Shown: positions 54,889-62,531 of the stretch, one piece after another
How the letters are laid out: each line of letters begins with the position of its first letter
Position numbering within the stretch: position 1 is the stretch's first letter
NCBI RefSeq assembly: GCF_003268635.1
Contig: NZ_CP029639.1
Coordinates: 5,219,501-5,283,500, forward strand
Direction of reading: 5' to 3'
Length of the DNA stretch: 64,000 nucleotides
DNA from: Paenibacillus sp. DCT19
GTDB taxonomy: Bacteria; Bacillota; Bacilli; Paenibacillales; Paenibacillaceae
Made by a program: the position numbers and the translations under genes
Notes under the pieces: model-generated
Seen by the model: the letters and a program-made list of their open reading frames with translations, nothing else
Told to the model about the DNA's origin: nothing
The model's database searches: none

Positions 54889-54937
54889 ACACATGGGTAT
54901 TCGTTACCAGTTAATACACATGAGTATCCGTTACCAG
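54889..54937. repeat. Short tandem duplication at the 3' end of rpsN
   Basis: Two 22-23-bp copies (acacatgggtattcgttacca and acacatgagtatccgttacca) lie 27 bp apart; the second includes the rpsN stop codon. Just upstream, ggacttctgaacacg (54866-54880) is a degenerate end of the dispersed repeat. Confidence 0.6.
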
Positions 54938-55200
54938 CTTGACTTCGTCACGCCTGGAATCTGTCCTTTGTGAGCCAGCTCACGGAAGACAATCCGTGAT
55001 ACTTTGAATTTGCGTAGGTATCCTCTTGGACGACCTGTAACCTCACAGCGATTTTTCAATCGAGTAGGAGAGGCATTGCGTGGTAGTTTCTGCAACGCTT
55101 CGTAGTCTCCTTTTTCTTTGAGCTCACGGCGCAGCTCTGCATAGCGAGCCACAATTGCTTGTCGTTTTTTCTCACGAACAACTTTAGATTTTTTGGCCAT
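54931..55200 (-). CDS. rpsN: 30S ribosomal protein S14, zinc-independent form
   Basis: An 89-aa S14 ([38 protein letters not shown]). It lacks the two CxxC pairs of the zinc-binding S14, so it is the C-minus paralogue that replaces the zinc form during zinc starvation in Bacillus. It follows the zinc GTPase gene by 35 bp on the same strand, and the Zur box upstream of that gene would control both. Confidence 0.93.
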   Translation of the reverse strand: MAKKSKVVREKKRQAIVARYAELRRELKEKGDYEALQKLPRNASPTRLKNRCEVTGRPRGYLRKFKVSRIVFRELAHKGQIPGVTKSSW

Positions 55201-55234
55201 ATTTACATCTCCTTATCGTTCTGGTATATGTCTC

Positions 55235-56433
55235 TTAAACGACTGCGTCTACAGGCCACGGCAGTGGATTGTCAAACCCAGCCCAATTGGATTGCATCTC
55301 ATCATCACTGAGTAAGCACTGATCCAGTTCTTCCTCTATGATGGCGGGGTCCATCTCAATCCCGATCATAACTAGCTCGGTCTGGCGATCCCCCACTGGG
55401 CATCCCACTTCGCTCGAACCTCAGGCTCACTCTGCCATATTTCTTCCCGCTCCGCTTCCGGCAACGCCGCTACCCAGTGTCCCGCAGGCCCAAACTGAAT
55501 CGATGGCCCTGCTTGGCTAAGACTGGCTGCCACATCTCCTTCAGCTGCGAGCCAGACCAATCCTTTTGCACGTACAACTTCTTCTGGCCAATAACTCATA
55601 AATTCCGCCAGACGGGAAGGATGGAATGGTTTTCTGCGGCGATACACGAAGGAGCCTATGCCATATTCCTCTGTCTCGGGAGTATGTGTTTCTTTCTCCA
55701 GTTCCTGAATCCATCCGGCAGACATACTCACTTGTTCTAAGTCGAAGCGGCCTGTGTTCAGAATTTCGGACGGGTTCACTTGACCATTCACTGTACGGAT
55801 GATTTTGGCATGAGGCTGAAGCTTGCGAATGATACCTTCAAGTTTATTCAACTCCACCTCATCGACCAGATCACATTTGTTCAGCAGCAACACGTCGCAT
55901 GTCTCAATTTGGTCAATCAACAAGTCTACAACATCCCGTGTATCGTCATCCCCGGTAGCCTGATTCCGATCCAGAAGACTCTGTCCTGAGGCAAAATCAT
56001 GCCAAAACCGATTAGCATCGACCACGGTAACTAAGCAATCCAGTTTAGCTAGACGGGTCAGATCAATACCCGATTCTTCATCGGCGTATGTGAAGGTCTG
56101 TGCAACCGGAACGGGTTCACTAATACCTGTCGATTCAATCAGAATGTAATCGAACCTGCCTTCGTGCACCAGCTTCTCAATCTCCTGCATCAGATCATCC
56201 CGCAAGGTGCAGCAGATACAGCCGTTAGATAGCTCCACCAGCTTCTCTTCCGTCCGCGAGAGTGTTGCTTCGCCTCGAACTAATGCGGCATCAATGTTGA
56301 CTTCACTCATGTCGTTAACAATCACGGCAACCTTCAAGCCTTGCCGATTGTGTAGGACATGATTCAGCACCGTTGTTTTACCTGAACCGAGGTAACCGCT
56401 GAGTACAGTTACCGGCACTTGCTTTTGTGTCAT
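55235..56433 (-). pseudogene. COG0523 zinc metallochaperone GTPase (YciC/ZagA), frameshifted near the C-terminus
   Basis: A G3E GTPase predicted to deliver zinc to apo-enzymes during zinc limitation. The N-terminus has the P-loop GYLGSGKTT (residues 12-20), the metal-binding CICC motif (NGCICCTLRDDL) and the GTPase NKCD motif. The frame stops at 55372, but a shift at the C5 run 55390-55394 leads into TELVMIGIEMDPAIIEEELD, ending at 55235. Adding one G restores 399 aa, the usual family length. It is preceded by a clear Zur box and followed by rpsN. The shift may be a sequencing artefact. Confidence 0.85.
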
Positions 56434-56474
56434 GTGTATCTACTCCTTATAGGTACAGTTCATTTGGATGAACC

Positions 56475-56497
56475 TTAATAGTAATTATTACGATTAA
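56475..56497 (-). promoter_or_regulatory. Zur box upstream of the metallochaperone and rpsN
   Basis: Minus strand TTAATCGTAATAATTACTATTAA would exceed the 20-base limit, so: 23 bp with half-sites TAATCGTAAT and ATTACTATTA around one central A. It is a near-perfect match to the Bacillus Zur palindrome (TAAATCGTAATnATTACGATTTA), 42-64 bp before the start codon. Confidence 0.85.
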
Positions 56498-56569
56498 CAA
56501 GAAAGACTATAATCCTGTTCGTCGCTGTTGTCAAATTATTTTTCACAACATGACCTTAATCTTGAAGGC

Positions 56570-56646
56570 AAAAAAAGGCTTATGCCCTGTTCTCCTGCGG
56601 TTTCTACCCTGATGATAGATCGAGGAAATTTCAGTTCATAAGCCTT
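56570..56646 (-). terminator. Terminator of the metallophore exporter/importer operon
   Basis: AAGGCTTATG pairs with CATAAGCCTT across a structured 52-nt interior; the minus-strand transcript ends in six T. Confidence 0.75.
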
Positions 56647-56685
56647 CTCTACAAAATATAAACAATCACATACTCACTCTGCTGC

Positions 56686-57918
56686 TCAGTTCGCCACCAC
56701 AGACCTGTCGCTATTGCCCGCTTCCATTCGCTGACGGAATAGTACGACCAGAACCAAGGCCACCACGGAGAACAGTGTACAGATCATAAACATCACCGAA
56801 TACGAGCTCACTTGCACAATGATACCCATGGCGAGTCCACCGAGGGAGAAGCCCAGATCATACGAGGACATGAAGATACCCATGAGCACATATCTGGAAT
56901 CCGCAGGCAGCACGAAAGAGAGATACGTCGTCAGTGTTGGATACAGCAAAGCTACGGCAAAACCGCTAAACACTGCCGAGAGATATACGAGTGGTCCGAT
57001 CGTCTCCAGCAGGCTGAGCAACTGCGTTCCCAGTGCTGCACTTAGCAGTAATCCTGCCATCAGCCAGGTACTCCAGCTCCCGTCCGACGGGATTTTTTTG
57101 CGCAGGATGAATCGGCACAGAATAACCACCAAGCCTTGAATCGTTAGAAACAGCCCCGCACTCGCTGCCCCCGTGGACACCATATACAAGGGAAGAAACG
57201 TCGCCGTTGCTCCAAACACACATGAAGCAAAGAGCATCACGATACTGCTAATTAACAGGGGTGTACTACGCCAGATGCCGCTGAATGAACGTAGCATATC
57301 GCCCAAAGTGTACGATTTGTTCTGTACTGTACTTTGGGGCAGATCTACAGAGTAACCAATCAATAAGGGAAGTACCGCGAGCCCCAAGATCAGCACAGTG
57401 AACCACAGGTCATTGGCATTCTCCCAGATCTGAATGGCAAGGATCGGAATCACCAGCGTGGGAACCATCGTAAATAGCGTGTACATGGACAAACCTTGTG
57501 CACGGTCTTTATCCTCAAGCTTTTCCACAATCCCCGCTTGCATCGTCATTGAGAAAAACGCTGTTGCTACACCCTGCAATGCCCGCAGCCACAGATATGC
57601 CTCCACACCAAACACAACAAATAGCAGCAGCGTTCCCGCATGCAGAAGCAGTAACCCCTTCATGACACGAAGCGGCCCATACTTGCCCAGCAGTTGCGCT
57701 GCAAAAGGTCTTAAGAGCATACACGTGAACATGTATGCCCCCATCATGAGGCCAATCTCTGCCTGATTTAACCCTGCTGCCTCGCTCCGCAAAGGTAGAA
57801 TAATCGTCAGCGCAGCATTGGCTGCAAAAAATAAAAAGGCCAGCATATAAAACCGAAAGAAAGATAAGGATGCCGGGTTTAATTTTTCATGGGATGTCAC
57901 CGTTTCAGAATCCTTCAA
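56686..57918 (-). CDS. MFS exporter, CntE-like (copy 2)
   Basis: A 410-aa transporter with 12 predicted helices. Motif A appears as LLGKYGPLRVMKGLLLL and the EAGLNQAEIGLMMGAYMFTCM loop is near residue 50. A TTG at 57918 is the only start giving the full first helix; its ribosome site is weak (agtaggt). It is a close paralogue of the next gene (same motif order), 26 bp away. In S. aureus the single CntE of this position exports staphylopine; here two copies suggest different or heteromeric exporters. Substrate is inferred. Confidence 0.8.
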   Translation of the reverse strand: MKDSETVTSHEKLNPASLSFFRFYMLAFLFFAANAALTIILPLRSEAAGLNQAEIGLMMGAYMFTCMLLRPFAAQLLGKYGPLRVMKGLLLLHAGTLLLFVVFGVEAYLWLRALQGVATAFFSMTMQAGIVEKLEDKDRAQGLSMYTLFTMVPTLVIPILAIQIWENANDLWFTVLILGLAVLPLLIGYSVDLPQSTVQNKSYTLGDMLRSFSGIWRSTPLLISSIVMLFASCVFGATATFLPLYMVSTGAASAGLFLTIQGLVVILCRFILRKKIPSDGSWSTWLMAGLLLSAALGTQLLSLLETIGPLVYLSAVFSGFAVALLYPTLTTYLSFVLPADSRYVLMGIFMSSYDLGFSLGGLAMGIIVQVSSYSVMFMICTLFSVVALVLVVLFRQRMEAGNSDRSVVAN

Positions 57919-57944
57919 AGCATCGTACCTACTTTCTCTGGAAA

Positions 57945-59138
57945 TCAGCTCACAGATGTACCTGTGACCGCATTACGCCGTTCATAGGCAAAAACGATCA
58001 TCACCGCTCCCAGAATAGCACAGATCATGTACATCATTGAATAGGAAAATAAGTCAGCCAGTGGCCCCATGATCACACCGCCGAGAGAAATACCCAAATC
58101 TGCTGTCGCAATAAACAAGCCGATCAATACATTGCGGTTCAACTGAGGTAATACAAATGACAGATAGGTCGTTAATGTCGGATACAGAATCGCTTGAGCA
58201 ATGCCCATCAGAATCGCACCGACATAGAAGAGAAGAATACCGCCTGTGATCGACAAGCTCACGCAGAGCGCCGCTACGGCGAGTAGAAACATCGTGCCCA
58301 TTATAAAAGGTGCGTGCCATCTGCCATCGGAAGGAATTCGTTTCCTAAGCACAATTCGTGCAAGCACCACCGTCCCCGCTTGAAGCATCAGATAGATGCC
58401 GGCATTGCCGCTTGGAATCTGACTCGCATACAGCGGAATAAACGTTGTAATCGCCCCAAATACAATGGATGCACTGAGCATCAATACGCTGCAACGAAAC
58501 AAATGTGAATTCTTCACCAACTGTCCAAAGGACTCCCACATACTGACAGACTGATCCTGTGCATTCCCTTCAGGCTGAGCTTTATTCTTTTCTATCTTGG
58601 CGGTATAACCGAAGACTCCCGTACAGATGGCAATTCCGATTAACACAACCGTGAAATAATCCATACCGCCAGCCTGCCAAATCCCTAATGCGAGCACTGG
58701 CCCCACAATGCCCGGGATGTAACTAAACAACGAATAATACGAAATGCCCTGTGATCGGTCTTTCTCCGGGAGTGCATCGATAATGCCAATCTGTAGAGCC
58801 ATGCTAAAGAACGCGGTAGATATCCCCTGCAAAATTCGGGCTAATAGATATCCACCCAGACCCGTAAACGTATATAAAACGAGGGCCAATCCGTTAATAA
58901 TCAGAATAAGACGTAAAATGTTGATTGGCCCATGCTTTTGAATAATCTTTCCAGCCCATGGTCTAAAAAACATCGTCGTAAACATGTACGCACCCATGAT
59001 TAACCCAATGGTCGTGCTGCTAGCTCCTAGGAATTCTCCCTGTAGAGGGATAATCACATTAAGAATAGCATTGGCACTGAAATAGAGAAGCACCAATATG
59101 TACAAACGCAAAAAAGGCCACGACATTGCTCCGCTCAC
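57945..59138 (-). CDS. MFS exporter, CntE-like (copy 1)
   Basis: A 397-aa 12-helix transporter paralogous to its downstream neighbour (FLGASSTTIGLIMGAYMF; IIQKHGPINILRLILI). The start is GTG at 59138 with GGGGG upstream. It follows the ATPase gene by 14 bp, so the exporters are in the same operon as the importer. This A-B-C-D-F-E layout is that of the opine-metallophore (Cnt) systems. Confidence 0.82.
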   Translation of the reverse strand: MSGAMSWPFLRLYILVLLYFSANAILNVIIPLQGEFLGASSTTIGLIMGAYMFTTMFFRPWAGKIIQKHGPINILRLILIINGLALVLYTFTGLGGYLLARILQGISTAFFSMALQIGIIDALPEKDRSQGISYYSLFSYIPGIVGPVLALGIWQAGGMDYFTVVLIGIAICTGVFGYTAKIEKNKAQPEGNAQDQSVSMWESFGQLVKNSHLFRCSVLMLSASIVFGAITTFIPLYASQIPSGNAGIYLMLQAGTVVLARIVLRKRIPSDGRWHAPFIMGTMFLLAVAALCVSLSITGGILLFYVGAILMGIAQAILYPTLTTYLSFVLPQLNRNVLIGLFIATADLGISLGGVIMGPLADLFSYSMMYMICAILGAVMIVFAYERRNAVTGTSVS

Positions 59139-59152
59139 AACGGGATAACCCC

Positions 59153-59899
59153 CTAAAATGTAATAAGATGTTTCAATAATTTCTTCGCATAATCAGACTG
59201 AACATCTTTCAATTGCTCGGTAGGAATGATCTCTTCGATCTGGCCTGCCCTGAAAATAATCACCCGGTCACAGATATAGGCGGCGGCCTGAATATCGTGA
59301 GTAATGAAGACATAACTCATCTGGTAGATGTCTTTCAGTTCCTTCAGTAGTTGAAGCACCTGGATCTGAACCGACACATCCAGAGAACTGATCGCTTCAT
59401 CCAATACAATGCATCTTGAAGATGTAGAGATCGCTCTGGCGATACAGACGCGTTGTGCCTCTCCGCCGGATAGCTCATGTGGATATTTGGAACGGTAAGT
59501 GGAGTCTAATCCAACCTGAGTCAACAACAGATCTACCTTTCCTGCTATATCCTGCCCACTCTTCTTCAGCGCTTGAATCGGCTCCATAATGGCATCCTCT
59601 ACCGTAAGAAACGGATTCATGGAGGACGTATAATTCTGAAACACAGCGCTGATATTGCCGATCCGGACGCGCCGATCACACACATTCCTTCCTTCAAACT
59701 GGATCAGGCCACGATCCGGTCTTTCAATGCCCAGAATCAATCGTCCCAAGGTAGACTTGCCACTTCCACTCTCACCGATAATGCCCAGACATTCGCCCTG
59801 CTTGCACTCAAAGGTAACGTTGCTCAGAATCTGCTGGCGTTGTTTTGAGAACAGCCCACCTTGGTTATATGATTTTCCAACTCCATCCACCTTCAGCAT
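59153..59899 (-). CDS. Nickel/opine-metallophore-type ABC ATPase (CntF/NikE-like)
   Basis: A 248-aa ATPase of the oligopeptide/nickel group. Walker A is GESGSGKSTLGR, the signature LSGGEAQRVCIARAI, Walker B CIVLDEAISSLDVS. GAGGGCTCATAG precedes the ATG, which abuts the previous stop. It pairs with the CntD-like ATPase as the second NTPase of the importer. Confidence 0.88.
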   Translation of the reverse strand: MLKVDGVGKSYNQGGLFSKQRQQILSNVTFECKQGECLGIIGESGSGKSTLGRLILGIERPDRGLIQFEGRNVCDRRVRIGNISAVFQNYTSSMNPFLTVEDAIMEPIQALKKSGQDIAGKVDLLLTQVGLDSTYRSKYPHELSGGEAQRVCIARAISTSSRCIVLDEAISSLDVSVQIQVLQLLKELKDIYQMSYVFITHDIQAAAYICDRVIIFRAGQIEEIIPTEQLKDVQSDYAKKLLKHLITF

Positions 59900-60709
59900 C
59901 TATGAGCCCTCCTGCATCAATGTCTTGAAATGATTGCTCAGCTCCAACCGGGTAGATACCAGATACTGCGTATAGGCATGTGCGGGCTCCGTTAATACAG
60001 ACTGCATGCTGCCCCGCTCCACGATCATTCCATCCTTCATAACGATCACATCATCCGCAATTTTCTTAACAACACCGAGGTCATGGGAGATAAATATCAT
60101 GGAACAGCCGATGCGTTGACGCAATTGAATTAATTGTTCCACCACTTCGTATTGGGAAATTGTATCCAGTGCCGTGGTTGGCTCGTCCGCAATAATGAGA
60201 GCTGGTTCGAGCACCAGTGCCAGTGCAATCATGATTCGCTGCAGCATTCCGCCAGACAACTGATACGGATACTGATTCAGGATCTCAGGAGGGTTCTTCA
60301 GCATGACACTTTCCATCGCATGGCAGATTCGGCGCTCGATCTCACGGGCATTCCAATCAAAATGCTGCTGCAGTGTCTCCCGAATATGGACGCCAATCAC
60401 ACAGGAAGGGTCGAATGCACTCATGCCATTTTGCAAAATCATACATAGCTGCTTGCCTCTCTTGCGCCGCATCTCTTGTTCTGTCAACACGTTTAGATCC
60501 TCACCCTGAAACAGCATCGTTCCAGATTGACGGATCCACGGCTTGTTCAGCCGCATCAGCGCCCTACATGTGACCGATTTACCGCTACCACTTTCGCCGA
60601 CAATCGCCATGCAGCTTCCCTGCCTGACTTGGAATGAACTGTCATGAATAATAATTTTTCCTGTATTGGTGTCCCATACTTTCAGATGTTTAACCTCGAC
60701 TATATTCAT
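59900..60709 (-). CDS. Nickel/opine-metallophore-type ABC ATPase (CntD/NikD-like)
   Basis: A 269-aa ATPase with Walker A GESGSGKSVTCRAL, signature LSGGMLQRIMIALAL and Walker B LIIADEPTTALDTI, plus an oligopeptide/nickel-type C-terminal extension. GAGGTGAG is inside the end of the permease gene, and the two genes overlap by 20 bp. Confidence 0.88.
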   Translation of the reverse strand: MNIVEVKHLKVWDTNTGKIIIHDSSFQVRQGSCMAIVGESGSGKSVTCRALMRLNKPWIRQSGTMLFQGEDLNVLTEQEMRRKRGKQLCMILQNGMSAFDPSCVIGVHIRETLQQHFDWNAREIERRICHAMESVMLKNPPEILNQYPYQLSGGMLQRIMIALALVLEPALIIADEPTTALDTISQYEVVEQLIQLRQRIGCSMIFISHDLGVVKKIADDVIVMKDGMIVERGSMQSVLTEPAHAYTQYLVSTRLELSNHFKTLMQEGS

Positions 60710-61586
60710 AAGCTGTCTTTCTCACCTCGCTTTCGTGAGGTTGGACGGACTCGCCCTGTGAAGTCACCAGTTTAGGATCTAGAGCAACCTGAAGTGCATC
60801 CGATAAAAAATTAAATGCCGACACAACGATGACAATCGCCAGCCCAGGTGCCAACATTAATTCAGGTCTGGAGAACATCACTTCTCTCGCTTCATTAAGC
60901 ATCATCCCCCACTCTGCATGAGGGGCCTGGATACCCAGCCCTAGGAAGGATAGCCCCGAGACTTGCAACATCATAGAGCACATCGCTCCACTAGCGATAA
61001 CCGCAATATCCGCAAAGGTAACTGGAACAATGTGCCTGGTGATGATTTTCAGGTTAGGTATGCCAGAAGCTTTGGCGAATTTCACATAATCCATGTCAGA
61101 GAATTGCATGACAGAGGTTCGAATGACGCGGGCAAACCAGGCCCATTTCATCCATACAAAGGCAATCAATATATTTTCCAAACCGGCTCCCAAAATCCCC
61201 ACCACAGCCAGTGTCATCACATACCCAGGAAAAGACAGCATAATGTCACAGATTCGCATAATCCACGCATCCACTCTGCCCTTGAAATAACCGGCTACAA
61301 AGCCGACAATGGCTCCGATCAGCACGGATAACGCCAAGGCAACGAGCACCCATAACACACTGGGACGAATGCCATAAATGAGCCTGGATAACACACATCT
61401 GCCCAGGTGATCATTGCCTAACAGATAAGTCCAGGAGGAAGAAGCATAACGAAGCTTCATGTTGACGGCTCCAGGATCATGCGGTGCGATGAAAGGGGCA
61501 AAGATGCCCACAATAATCGTAGCCAAGATGATGCACAACGAGGTCATTGCAAGCTTATCTCTGCTCAGATTTTTCAGTATTCGCAT
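60690..61586 (-). CDS. Nickel/metallophore ABC permease (CntC/NikC-like)
   Basis: A 298-aa permease of the DppC/NikC type, with five to six membrane segments and the conserved loop FAKASGIPNLKIITRHIVP near residue 175. Its ATG overlaps the upstream TGA (TGATG). Fourth from last gene of the operon toward the 3' end. Confidence 0.88.
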   Translation of the reverse strand: MRILKNLSRDKLAMTSLCIILATIIVGIFAPFIAPHDPGAVNMKLRYASSSWTYLLGNDHLGRCVLSRLIYGIRPSVLWVLVALALSVLIGAIVGFVAGYFKGRVDAWIMRICDIMLSFPGYVMTLAVVGILGAGLENILIAFVWMKWAWFARVIRTSVMQFSDMDYVKFAKASGIPNLKIITRHIVPVTFADIAVIASGAMCSMMLQVSGLSFLGLGIQAPHAEWGMMLNEAREVMFSRPELMLAPGLAIVIVVSAFNFLSDALQVALDPKLVTSQGESVQPHESEVRKTAYEYSRG

Positions 61587-62524
61587 CAGAATTCCTTTCT
61601 TAACCTTGGATTCATCGCAGCATTGATAATGTCGGAAAGTGTGTTGAACAGGACAAACGTGACAGCCAAAATAAGCACATAAGCCTGAATAATCGGAAAA
61701 TCTCTACTTAAAATGGACTTCACACTAAGCCTGCCGAGTCCTGGCCAAGCAAATACATTTTCAATGACAACGGTGCTGCCCAGCACAATAGGAATGGCCA
61801 TGCAGAAGATCGATACCGCCACTTGCAGTGAATTACGCAAAATATGAAGCATGACCTTCCTTTCACTCAGACCGCTTGCCCGCGCGTACAACACATAATC
61901 CTCATTCATATTGCTTAACATGGAGCTGCGAACAGTTCTAAAATAAATGCCCGTATAACTAACCGTAATCACAATAACCGGCAGAATATAGCTGCGATAC
62001 GAGTCCATGCCACTGGTCGGCAATAGATCCAGCTTGACGGAGAAGTACCAGATCATGATGGCAGCAAGCCAGTAGGACGGCATCGCCGTGAGGAAAAATG
62101 AAATGCCTCTGACTGATTGATCCAGTAGTTTTCCTTCCCGCATGGCACAGACCACACCTAGTAGAATCGATAACGCGATAATAAATACCGAGGAAACCAG
62201 CGTTAATTTCAACGTATTCAGAAAAGCCGGGCCAATTAGCGTCCAGACAGACTCACCGGATACATACGAGTGACCAAAATCAAACTGCATGACGGCTATC
62301 GCCCAGTTCATATATTGGATCAGGAACGGCTGATCAAAACCCAGTTCTTTATTCGTTTGGGCAATGAGCTCAGCCGTAATCTGAGGAACTTCCTGTGCCT
62401 GTAATACCACGACAGCTGGTTCTAACGGCGATAGGTTAATGAGCACAAACGTTATAAATGAAATGACAATCAGTAAAGGGATAGCTAACAGAATTCGTTT
62501 GACGATATAACTTCCCATATCCAT
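61586..62524 (-). CDS. Nickel/metallophore ABC permease (CntB/NikB-like)
   Basis: A 312-aa DppB/NikB-type permease. It has an N-terminal helix (IPLLIVISFITFVLINLSP), the EAA-like loop YARASGLSERKVMLHILRNS near residue 200 and the PGLGRL/LSRDFPIIQAYVL block near 260. A weak GAGCGGAG precedes the ATG, 7 bp after the binding-protein gene. Confidence 0.87.
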   Translation of the reverse strand: MDMGSYIVKRILLAIPLLIVISFITFVLINLSPLEPAVVVLQAQEVPQITAELIAQTNKELGFDQPFLIQYMNWAIAVMQFDFGHSYVSGESVWTLIGPAFLNTLKLTLVSSVFIIALSILLGVVCAMREGKLLDQSVRGISFFLTAMPSYWLAAIMIWYFSVKLDLLPTSGMDSYRSYILPVIVITVSYTGIYFRTVRSSMLSNMNEDYVLYARASGLSERKVMLHILRNSLQVAVSIFCMAIPIVLGSTVVIENVFAWPGLGRLSVKSILSRDFPIIQAYVLILAVTFVLFNTLSDIINAAMNPRLRKEF

Positions 62525-62531
62525 CTCCGCT

